This document shows positions 46,354 to 56,700 of a DNA stretch of 64,000 nucleotides, in pieces. Numbering within the stretch: position 1 is the first letter of the stretch; each line of letters starts with the position of its first letter. The stretch is taken from contig JAEHOE010000194.1 in NCBI GenBank assembly GCA_016858145.1, positions 62,001 through 126,000 on the forward strand. The letters are read 5' to 3'. This DNA comes from Edaphochlamys debaryana. Taxonomy: Eukaryota > Chlorophyta > Chlorophyceae > Chlamydomonadales. The notes under the pieces were generated by a model that did no database searches, was not told the DNA's origin, and worked only from the letters and a program-made list of their open reading frames with translations. Made by a program: the position numbers and the translations under genes.

Positions 46354-48015
46354 CTACGCGCACCGCGCCAGTAGCACCGCCCCGAGCCCAGCCGTCAAAG
46401 CTGCGGACACGGCATTCACGCCATCGTTGCTCAGCAGGGGCATCCCACATATCCGCACAATGCCACCCTCCTCCTGCTCCCCCTTCCCCTTGCCCTCGCC
46501 CCCCAGCGCGTCCCGTCGTGCCTTGGCCTCGGCCCTCGCGCGCTCCTCCCACAGCCGATCCCGCCCCACGACCCGCCGCGCCTTGCCATCCCACCCCGTA
46601 AACTGTACTGTCGCTCCCAGCAGCGAGTCGAGGAGCGACCCGCCCAGGCCGCACACCAGCCCCAGCAACGCCAGCGGCGCCGCATCCGCCGGGCCCCAGC
46701 CGAGCCACGTTCCACCCGCCTCACTTCGGCATAGCGAGCCACCCCTCGGCACGGCGCCCAGGGCGCAGCCGGCCCAACCCGCCCCATAGAACGCGAGCCC
46801 GATCGCCAGCCCGCCGGCCGCGCTGGCCGCCAGGCCCAGCGGCGACACGCCCCCGTTAGTCCCCGGCGGCACGGCGCGTCCCGTCGTGATCAGCCGCGGC
46901 GGCTGCGGCCACAGGATGCCCAGCTCCGAGGCCCACGTGTCTGCCGTACAGCACGCGTAATGTCCCAGGAAGGCGCCCGCGACGGCGGCCCGTAGCAGCG
47001 CCAGGGTGCGGGGGTCGGCGGCCAGCAGGGCGGCGGCGGGGCCTGGCAGGGGCTGGCTGGCCAGCAGGGAGGCTAGCTCCGCCAGACAGCAGGCAGCCAG
47101 GCTGTTGGCGAGGACCTGGGAAAGGGCGGGAGGGAAGTAGGGGTCGGAAAGAGCGCGTGGAGGGGGGGAAAGCGAGAGGAGAAAGAGGGGCACAGCTGGG
47201 AAGAGTAAGGGAGCAAATCCGGCTCAGGCCCAGGCTCCAGCAGAGTGGCCGCACCTGAGCTGCGCTCCGACAGCCGCCCTCCTTGTGCTCCTCCTCCACC
47301 ACTGCCTTACGCGAGGCCCCCAGCTTGGTCAGCTGACCGGAGGAAGAGGCCGTGAGAAGGGAAGCACAAAGTTTCAAGATTGACGTGAGGGGCCGAACGA
47401 CACGCCAACCTGGACCCGCAACAGCTCCCCGGGTGAAGGGTTGCTTGGACCGCCTTCCGCTTTAGTCTGCCAGGCCATAGGCACGTCAGTATTCCACAAG
47501 CCTCACGGCCCACGCGCACCTTGCTTGAGGTCAGGTAGAAGACGATGAGCGTCATGCCGTACTGCAGGCCGCAGCACATGTGTACAGCGCCAACGAGGAA
47601 GGCTGCCAGGGCCCCTGCATCGGAGAACGTGCAAGGCCGCAGGGGGTATGGTGGTTGGTGGAGGGAGATTTGGCTTTGGCTTTGGTGGGGCCGCAAGCGC
47701 CTCGTCCCGTGGCACCTTAGGACTTCGCATGGCCATACACGGGTTTGAGGAGCAGCTGTGCAGAGGCGTGAAGAAGGCCTGACTCGGGGGGCCTCGGGGG
47801 CCGGCCAGCGTGCCAGCTGCCCGGGCCTTCCCGCCTTCCGCGCGATCAGCGTTTAGCGAGCACAGGACGCGGCCGACAGGTTCCCCAGATGTACCTGAGG
47901 CAGAGAGGCTCCTCTTCTTCAGCCCGCGCCGCGCCAGCAGCGCAGCGAGGCCCAAGCCGAAGGCTGTCCATGCGGTATGTTGCGGGGACAGCCCCGCCAA
48001 TGTCATTGGTATCAT
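46354..48015 (-). CDS. TMEM19: TMEM19 / DUF92 family integral membrane protein
   Basis: Exons (minus) 47895-48015, 47520-47614, 47255-47332 and 46354-47115 sum to 351 codons plus stop, close to the usual size of about 340 residues for this family. Conserved family features in order are: LKKRSLSASGALAAFLVG, YLTSSKLTKLGASRK with EEEHKEGG, ADTWASELG near residue 157, PRLITTGRAVPPGTNGGVSPLG, GSLLDSLLGATVQFTGWD, and a C-terminal LLSNDGVNAVSA. Several hydrophobic helices make it a multi-pass membrane protein. The DUF92 family includes plant phytyl-phosphate kinase VTE6, but the TMEM19 branch has no settled activity, so none is assigned. The start ATG 48015 is the first in frame; a second Met at 48006 is possible. 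A Gly/Glu/Lys-rich insert (GEGKGKGEQEEGG) precedes the last helix. Confidence 0.93.
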
Positions 48016-48413
48016 GCGACAGACCGTCTGCGCCAACTGTACTCGCGTCGATGACGACCTTCCTACAGACCCCACGGAATCTTGAGCGTCGCCCGCAGGC
48101 AAGTGTGCCAAACTAGAGGGCGTTATGGAAGCTCCTGCGTATTTCCGGTGCTGGTGGTGTTTTTATATTGTGGCGGGGCTCGGCGCCGTGTTTGGGTCAC
48201 TTTGGCGGGTGCAGCTTGCATCGTGCTCAGGTGCCGTGGCGTGGCAGCCGGCACCGCCGAGACGCCCCGAGGCACCTAGCGTCACTAGCAATCTCACACT
48301 CTATAACACGTTTGACCAAAAGGCCGACCTGTCGTGGGCACGCCAACCGAGGCATTTGCATTGACGACCGCGTGCCACTCGCCCAGTGCCAATCCACTCG
48401 AGAGCTTTCCACG
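48016..48413. promoter_or_regulatory. Divergent promoter between TMEM19 and the SWIB gene
   Basis: The two start codons are 398 bp apart on opposite strands, so one short interval must contain both promoters and both 5' UTRs. A TTTTTATATTG stretch near 48168 is the only obvious AT-rich, TATA-like word. No other motif was recognised. Confidence 0.6.
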
Positions 48414-50451
48414 ATGGCCGATGTCACCGACCAGCAAGTTATCACTCGCCTGCGGGAGCTTTTGGGGGAATCGGACCTGGCCACCACCACTGAGAAAATG
48501 CTGCGGAAGAAGCTGGAGGAGGAGTTCAAGGTTGACCTGACGGAGAAGAAGCCTCTCATCCGCAAGGAGGTGGGTGCCGGTCGCGCGACCTTCGATTAGA
48601 GCGCATTTCGCGACCGCTTTGCCCCTCGCCTTGCTTGTCAGCGCGCTGAGCCCCCGCCGTGGCCGACAGGTGGAAGCGTACCTGGTGGAGCACGGCGGTG
48701 GTGATGAAGAGGAGGAGGACGAGGAGGAGGAGGACGATAACGCGTAAGTCCCTCGAGGGGACCTCGACGCCGCCCCTTGCAGCCGCGACTTTGGCCCCTG
48801 CGAGTACCCTCTTCTGCACCCCTAATGGCCCTCTTTTTACTTCTTCTTGATGCAGGCCGGGGCGAGGCTCTGGTCTGGGGTGCCTGTTGTCCGAGCCGCT
48901 CCAAGCGTTCCTCGGGGTCGAGACCATGCCGCGGACCCAGGTCGTGAAGAAGCTGTGGGAGTATATCAAGGCCAACAATCTCCAGGCAAGGCGGGCCTGC
49001 ACAGAGGAGGGCAGTTGCCTGTGTGAATGCGCATACGCATGGGAGGGGGGGGGGAGGAGGCCTGTGAGCGGCGGTTGGCCCGGGCGGGCTTGCGTGCCAA
49101 ACCCCCACGGACACAGGGCCACGCACGTCACGACGGGCTACTTGACTACCCTCCTCCTCCAATCACCGACGCCCCTGCTTACTCTCCTCAAATTCCACCA
49201 TGATCCCCGGTGACCCGCAGGACCCCAAGGACAAGCGGAAGATCCTGCTGGACGACAAGCTGAAGACCATCTTCACTGCCCCGCTCAACATGTTCTCCAT
49301 GAACTCACAGCTCAGCAAGCACTGCAAGACCAACGGTGGGAAGCGGCCCTGGTGGCTGGGCGGTAACGAAGGGCAATACCGGGCTTTGGGATCGGGTCGG
49401 CTGGCTCGGGACTTCTTACCCCGAGTTGCCTCCGCCAAGGGGCCTTCGGAATGTGCTCGGGACGCAGCATACCCTTGCGCGCCGTGCGTGGTTTCACGGG
49501 GCCCCTAACCGTTACCAACCCGCCAGACGCGGACGAGCGGCCCGCGTCCAAGTCCAAGGCCGGGGACAAGCGCTCCTCCTCGGCTGCGGACAAGGGGGGG
49601 TCCAAGGCCAAGAAGGCCAAGTGGGTGCCGCGCCCTGGAGGGGCTGGCGCCTCGGGGCAGGGGGGGTGCTGCCTGGGGGGCTCCGGCCTTGTGTGTGGCA
49701 GCCAGGGTCAGCTGCACGCGCGCGGGATCGGGAAAGCGTGAGGACGGCGCGCGGCCCTTACGTACCTGGGACAGCACCTGCGCCCAGGGAAGGCGGAGGG
49801 GACCGAGTGTGTCAAGACTCCCGCGGGCAGGTTTCTGGGACCGGCCGTACCCATGCCTCCTTTCTCCGAGCTTGCATTTGCCGCTGACACACGCTCCGCA
49901 CTGCGCACCCTCCTGCCACGGTCCAGGACTGGCGACGATGACGGCGGCGAGAAGAAGAAGAACAACTTCAACAAGCCCGTGCGGCTCAGCAAGGAGCTGT
50001 CGGAGTGGACGGGCAAGGAGGAGATGGGGCGGTCCGAGCTCACGTCCTTCTTCTGGACCTACGTCAAGGAGAACAACCTGCAGGCGAGCCTGGGGCCTGG
50101 GCCGGGGTTTTTGCCGGTCCACGGAGTTGCTGCTGTGGCCAGGCTCATGGCACGGCGACGCGTCTGGGCACCGTTGTGACCGTGGGTCGCAGGGCGTACG
50201 CTGCAGATCAGGGCCTGCATCGCTCGGTCGTGGTTGGCTCATAGCGCACAAGCTGGACAGAGGGCCTCAGCTGAGTTGCTGTTCCCTTGTTCCCGTGTCC
50301 TTGTTCCCTTGTCTATCGCCTTCCCGAGTAGGACCCCTCGAACAAGCAGTACATCCTGTGCGACGCCAAGCTCAAGAAGCTGACGGGCGAGGACCGCATC
50401 CAGGGCTTCGGCATCCAGAAGTTCCTTTCGCCCCACATCATCAAGAGCTGA
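48414..50451 (+). CDS. DEK_C plus double SWIB/MDM2 domain nuclear protein (UAF30-like)
   Basis: Exons 48414-48569, 48670-48743, 48856-48985, 49221-49335, 49527-49620, 49927-50083 and 50332-50451 sum to 281 codons plus stop. Residues about 5-60 form a DEK C-terminal-type helical domain (VITRLRELLGESDLATTTEKMLRKKLEEEF). An acidic run (EEEDEEEEDD) follows. SWIB domain 1 (about 85-150) has SEPLQAFLGVETMPRTQVVK, LWEYIKANNLQDPKDKR and LLDDKLKTIF. A Lys/Ser-rich linker with KSKAGDKRSSS and KAKKAK, a likely nuclear signal, precedes SWIB domain 2 (about 205-281), with WTYVKENNLQDPSNKQYILC and IQKFLSPHI. SWIB proteins act in chromatin remodelling and RNA polymerase I or II transcription, as yeast UAF30 does. 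A nuclear transcription role is inferred. The start lies in an ACGATGG context. Introns 3 and 6 are GC-AG. Confidence 0.93.
48986..49220 (+). other. GC-AG intron splitting SWIB domain 1
   Basis: The exon ends AACAATCTCCAG, the intron begins GCAAGG and ends CCGCAG, and the next exon begins GACCCCAAG. CAG/GCAAGG is the textbook GC donor. The frame through NNLQ-DPKDK is conserved in all SWIB domains, so no GT donor fits. Confidence 0.92.
50084..50331 (+). other. GC-AG intron splitting SWIB domain 2 at the same codon
   Basis: The exon ends AACAACCTGCAG, the intron begins GCGAGC and ends GAGTAG, and the next exon begins GACCCCTCG. It is phase 0 between Gln and Asp of NNLQ-DP, exactly as in domain 1. 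Confidence 0.9.
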
Positions 50452-53400
50452 GCTGGAGCAGGAGTACATGAGGCTGCAGCGTGGGGCATTGGAGCGCCGG
50501 AGCCAGTGGACCACGGCGTGGTGCAGCGCACGGCGCAGCCCAGCGCAAGGTAGAGGGCAGCATACATGGCGGCGCAGGGCGCCGCAAGGCGGCGCAGATC
50601 AGAGCTGTCGATACGCCAACTTGGAAGTATGTGGCGGAGGCGCAGAGCAGGGTTGCAGCAGGCGGCAAGATGGGACGGGCCAGGCCAGGACGCAGGACCA
50701 GGACGCAGGACAAACAGTGGCCGGAGACCAAGTGGGACGAGCAGATCAGGCACCAGATCCCGGCTCTGCAGTACAATGACGAAGGACAAGCAGTTGGGAG
50801 CAGGTTCGGCGGCTGGCAAACCGACATAGCTCTAAGGCGCATGCATGTGGGCGAGAAGACAACGAGCTGGGGTGCTGACATTGATCGTAGTGCAACGGGC
50901 GGGTGGTGACGACATTGACCTTCGGTTTGATTGGGTCTCTTGGGGACTCGACTCGCGCACGCAGCGCCAGCGGGGCAGGGACAGGCGTGTGCGTGGGCGG
51001 ATTCCGGGTCGGGCTTGGAAGTACTAAACGGCATGCAGGCAGGCGTAGATGGCAGGTAGGGCGTTGCGTAGATGGCGTGGTGTGGGCGCCGGCTGGTCGC
51101 GTGGGAGCGGCAGCGGCCGGGGCCTTCACAAGAGCCTGTGGAAGAGCGCCAGACGGCTAGAAGGCCATGAGGGGTGACGGCTTGATGTGTTGTGTGGAAC
51201 AGGCGCGGCGGACCCTTGCATGCTGGTAAGGGCGGGTGTGGGATGCTGGGAATCCCCGCCAGGGTCCCCGCCTGGAATCTTCGTGCGGCGTTGCAAGACG
51301 CGACGCCCTCATGGGGGGCGTTCAGTTTAGCACTCGCGGACATGACTCTTGTAGCTATCTGACACCTGTCATCGTTGTTGTTCACTTCCAGCAGGATCCT
51401 ATGCACTTCTGTAGCGCATGCCCGCCAGGCTGGCCACACACATCACGCCATGTTCTCAGACTCCCCACGCCCAGCTACTAGCCTCACGCCCCCCCAACAG
51501 GATGGGGATATCGCTTCGTGGTGCTTTCGGAAGGCCCCGAACAGAACAGGCCTGACTATACCGCCAAGAGCAAGGGATACCCTAAGCCCAGATTATGGGT
51601 CAGCATTGGGCCTGGCCGCCAGGGGGGGGCAGGAACGAAACCCACGGACACCATGCCCCAAAACCCCTGGACCCCCCCCGACCGACGACCGACCGACCCG
51701 TACAGTGTACAACACTGTCGTACAAGGCCTTCCCGTACTCCAATTTCAACCGCTCCTGTGTCTATGTGCTCCTTCCTGCGTGCTCTATTGCTGGGCGCGC
51801 ACACCATGGTCGGCTGCCCAAGTTGGCCGGGAGCCATTGACCATGCCATGGACTCCGACCCGTCCATTGACCGTCAGCTGAGGACTGAGGGGCGATGCTA
51901 TGACCGTGCTGGACATATATTGCGCGGGGTGCAAGCTTGCGGGTGGCGGAGGACTTCGGGAGCACCGGTGTGACGGCCTGGGGTAGCGACGTGTGCGTCG
52001 AAGGGTTGCCATGCCGACATGTCCCGACCCGCGGGCACTGCTGGAAGGGGTTGAATGGCCCGCCAACATAAGGCCATGCCTGCTACACGCTCAGGGCATG
52101 CTTTCCGATGCCGGAGAGTGCCCTGGGCCGCTGGAACACAATCCAAGCGGCCCCTTTGACGAAACCCACCGGGCCCCCCCGACCGACGACCGACCGAGAA
52201 CTTTGCCCCCCCATAACTTCGCAATAAAACCTCCGTTTTCCATTTTCGGAAAGATCTGCCCCCCCCCTGTGGCCGCAACGCTGTGGTGACACCCCTGTCC
52301 AACTCCGCACCCCGGTTCAGAACTTAAGGGTTCAGGGCAGTTGGCCCAAAGCCTGCCCAAAGCACAATGACGGAAGGCCGCAAGCTGTGTCAAGCCTTAA
52401 GTACTGGTAGTCTGCTTCTTTCAGCAGCAAGACAGGGACGGAAGGGGCTGAGCCCGCGGGCCCAACCCCACCACCCGATCTGGGAGGAGTGACGGGGTAG
52501 CCGGGGGAGGAAGGGCCACCCCCACCTCCCTCACGAGCTTCCGCCCCGTCCCCCTACCACACCAATATGCCACCATACCACGGCCTTGCGGAGCAGTTGC
52601 AGCTTGTCGCGCGTCGTCGCGTCATACTTGACAGGCGAGCCAGGCTGCCGGTCCGCACAGCACGCTCATACCTCAACCGGCAGCGGCGCATCTCGGCCAG
52701 CGCCGCCTTGCCCCAGCCAGTGCGCAGTGGTCCGGGCGCTGGCTCCCTGGGGCTCCCCTCCGCCGCATTCCGCATACGCCACCATCCACCCCCATCCAGG
52801 CCGGCGCACGGACTAGCTGCTGCGCAGTGGCGCTGGGGGCCGGGCGCTGCCGGAGTGCCGGTGGGCATCCACCGTCATCCACGCGGGCAGGGTCAAGTGA
52901 GGCGGCCGAAGGCAACATGCGACTCACTCCCTCTTGGGCTGAGCCCCCGCCGGGATTACCTGGGATCACGGCGTGCCTGTGCAGGGGCCTGTGTTAGACA
53001 TCAACGATCCACGCAAGACAAATTAATATGGGGGGGACTGAAGTCGGCCCCGGGGGAAGGTCTGGTAGGGGGGTCAATCGGCTCAGCCCGTCGCTTGATC
53101 AACAGGCTCAGGCAGTCCTCTCGCTCCCGGAGCTCGCAACTGCCCCTTTGACCGTGCCTGACGGCATCCACTGGCTTCCTCGGCAACCGGCAGTCCTGCT
53201 GCATGAGGTATTTGCCTGGCGCACCCGAGGCCCGACCAGGGGCGACCCGGCAGTGTGCCCGTGGTCCAGCTCATGGCGGAGGGCGGCCACCCGCACCATG
53301 TCGGCGTCGGCATCTCCCATTGAGGAACACCACGTCCCCCTTGATCCTGTGCTGATTGCTCTAAAGTCCTTGGTATGATTGGCGGGCGGCCTGTCGCGGC

Positions 53401-53765
53401 CTTAGCTCATCAGTTGGGGGGGCGGCCTGGCGTGGGTTCAGCGCTCCCGCGGCTTCCCCGGGGCGACGGGGGCTCCGGGATGGCGTGGTGGACATGCGGG
53501 CGTGTCTCCAACAACCTGGGCGCCACGTCTCTGTAGCTAATAGAGGTCAACATCAGTAGTGGCGTGAGTACGGTGCGACGGGCGGCAGAGTGGGCCGGGA
53601 GAGCACTTGCAATCGGGCCCCAAGCCCTAAATAAGGTGCGCCGCCCCTTCTTGTTCGCTACTTTTAGGCTGAGCTGCGTAACTTACTTCTGTGCAAGTTT
53701 AACCGCGCACTTGTCTAGGAGCTTGCTTCTCAGCATCCCTCGCGTTACCTCGCAAACGCACACAA
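50452..53765. other. Intergenic region with repeats; promoter side of the helicase
   Basis: No gene is supported. The left part should hold the SWIB 3' UTR. Repeat R1 copy 2 is at 51600-52070, and a further GACCGACGACCGACCG word follows at 52181. Open frames at about 52554-53400 on both strands show no motif I recognise. CTAAATAAGG at about 53624 and the pyrimidine-rich leader up to ATG 53766 are the likely helicase promoter and 5' UTR. Confidence 0.5.
51600..52070 (+). repeat. Dispersed repeat R1, copy 2 (plus orientation)
   Basis: Inverted partner of 1150-1600, about 50 kb away, sharing collinear words over some 440 bp with roughly 70 percent identity by eye. Both copies show only broken open frames. 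Confidence 0.7.
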
Positions 53766-56700
53766 ATGGCCAAACTCAAGGAAGAGGTGAAGGTCAAGAA
53801 GGCCAAGGCTGGTGCGGAGGAGGTCGAGAAGAAGCCGAAACGCAAGCGCGTCGCCGAGGAAGAGCAGCCGCCGGCCGATGAGCTCCCAGTCAAGGAGAAG
53901 AAGACCAAGAAGAAGGAGGCCGCGGCCGTCGCTGACGGTGACGACGCCGCTCCGTCGGCCAAGAAGGTCAAGAAGGAGCGGGTCGCGACCGCTTCGGAGG
54001 ACTCCGATGAGCCGCAGCCGCCGGCGACGGGAGCGCTGGCCGAAATCACGGCCTTGACGCCCGCTTCTGAGCTCGGGCTCGACCGCTTCCCGCTCTCGGA
54101 GCAGGTCAAGTCGATGCTGCGCAGCCAGAAGATCGAGTCACTGTTTCCCATCCAGGCGATGACCCTCAAGCCGGCGCTAGCGTCTATCGACGTCGTCGGC
54201 CGCGCTCGCACGGGTTGCGGCAAGACGCTGGCGTTCGTGCTGCCCATCGTGGAGCGGATGCTCGACGAGCAGCGCAAGGGCACGTTCCCGAACCGCACGG
54301 CCAGCCGTCTGCCCAGCTGCATCGTCCTGGCGCCGACGCGCGAGCTTGCCAAGCAGGTGCGATAGCTCGCTGGGGTTTGCACGTCACCCTGGAGTTCTTG
54401 CTGGGGTGCAGACGTCAGGTCGAGCGGCTCAGGTGTGCGGTGTATCAGGGGCGGTTAGGGGCCAGCAGGACCTTCTGCCCCCGTCGGCGTCGGAGCGCTG
54501 ACGGCGGCGCTTTCTGGTGCCTGCCTCCACCGCAACCCGCTCACTACACCTTCCTCCCACCCCCGCCCCACACCCACAGGTCCAGGAGATCTGGGGCAAC
54601 ATCGGCAAGGCCGCTAACCTGTTCACGCTGTGCGTGTACGGCGGCACGCCGTACGACGGCCAGGAGCAGGCGCTGTCGCGGGGCGTCGACGTTGTTGTTG
54701 GCACACCAGGTGCGCCTCTTGGGCTCGCACTCGTCCACAGCGTGACCCGCTTCTGGTGGCTAGCTGTCCGCACTGGCGGCGTCAAGTCTCCACCTTCGCG
54801 TACTCGCGTGGGCGCATCGCTCTCAATGCGGCGGGCTTTGCTGTGGCCAGCTTTCTTCATGCCGAACAGCCTGTGTGCGCCTGTGTCGCCCCAGGCCGCG
54901 TCAAGGACCTGCTCGAGCGCGGCACGCTCAAGCTGACGGGCGTCCGGTGAGCGGCAGTCGCAGGACCCCAGCCGAGGGTGCATCCTTCCGCACTCTTCAA
55001 CGGGCGGCGCGGCTTTGCTAGATGACCAAGTCTTCACCTGGCCTGGCCTCGAGCCGCAGCCCTGTGTGCACACGCCGCTGACCATCCCTGCCGCCCCTGC
55101 CTTGCTCCGCTGTCCTGCTTCCTCCAGCTACCGGGTGCTGGACGAGGTGGACCAAATGCTGGCCATGGGCTTCATCGAGGACGTGGAGACCATCCTCAAG
55201 CAGGTGCGCTGGAACCAGGGACCCAGGTCGTTACGGGATAGCTCCTGGCTGCCGTAAGAGTCGAGGGCTGTGCTCCACCCCAGCCGCAACGAGCGCTGTG
55301 CGTAACCCCTCTGACCTCGCTGCGTGCCCGTCTTCCCGTGCCGTCGCTCCGCAGGGCGAGGAGAAGCGGGACCAGATCCAGACGCTGCTCTTCTCGGCCA
55401 CCCTGCCCAGGTGAGCTCGGCCTTACGGCTGCTGTGGGACACCGCATCGGGCAGTCTCGGGCGCGCAGGAGGCGGGCCTCTCAGAGCTCAACCTGCTGCC
55501 ACCGGTACCCTTCTCCTGACGCGTGTCCCGCCTGCTGTTCTTCGCACCTTCTTAGGTGGGTGCAGGACCTGACGAAGCGCTTCCTGCGCCCCGGGCACAA
55601 GTTCCTGGACCTGGTGGGAGACGACAAGATGCAGGTGAGGGGCGGCGCGGCCATCTACTACACGGGGGGTACTTCGGAGGGGTTGGGGAGGAGGGGCAGG
55701 ACAGAAATGCTGCGCAGTGGCTCCTGTTGTCCCGGCTGTCCTGTGTGCTCGACGTCCCGCAACAGGCCCACTGTGCCCCTTGCGCACTCCCTCCCCGGGG
55801 GATTCCCTGGCGTCAGCGCGATCCCGCTCAGCAACAACCACCCCCTCCCCGCCCCTGCAGGCCGCGGTGACGGTGAAGCACCTGATGCTGCCCTGCTCCT
55901 ACCCGCAACGCGCGGGCCTGCTCAAGGACCTGATCACGTCTTACGGCGCGGGCGGGCGCACCATCATCTTCACGGACTCCAAGAAGGAGGCCGCGGAGCT
56001 GAGCGTGGTGCTGGGCGACACGCTGGGAGCCCAGGTGAGGGGCCCCGTGGGAAGGGGCCAGCCGCCGTGAGATAGCGACTTCAGGTATGCGTCGGCCGGA
56101 CGAGGACGGATGTATGCGGGGAGGAGCATGGAAGGTGTGGAGGATGGAGGATGGTAGGCGCAGTGCAGAGATGGGGCTGCTTGAGATGGAGGTGGACAAG
56201 CGCAGTGCAGGTTGGGGGTGCAGAGTGGCAGGGTGTCCTGCAGGATGAGAGCTTGCAGGTGGAGAGCTGCAGGCGCACCCCCAGGCGGATCTGGCTCTGC
56301 CTCACGGCTTGGCTCTGCCTTACGGCCCATGGCTCGGCCTCTCAGCCTCGGCTCTGCCTCACGGCTTGGCTTTGCCTTAGGGCCCATGGCTCGGCCTCAC
56401 AGCCTCGGCTCTGCCTCACGGCTTGGCTCTGCCTTACGGCCCATGGCTCGGCCTCACAGCCTCGGCTCTGCCTCACGGCTTGGCTTTGCCTTACGGCCCA
56501 TGGCTCGGCCTCACAGCCTCGGCTCTGCCTCACGGCTTGGCTTTGCCTTACGGCCCATGGCTCGGCCTCACAGCCTCGGCTCTGCCTCACGGCTTGGCTC
56601 TGCCTTACGGCCCATGGCTCGGCCTCACAGCCTCGGCTCTGCCTCACGGCTTGGCTCTGCCTTACGGCCCATGGCTCGGCCTCACAGCCTCGGCTCTGCC

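Noticed and set aside
48016..48111. N-terminal extension of TMEM19 to 48111
   Set aside because: The codon there is TTG; the first in-frame ATG is 48015, which also fits the family N-terminus.
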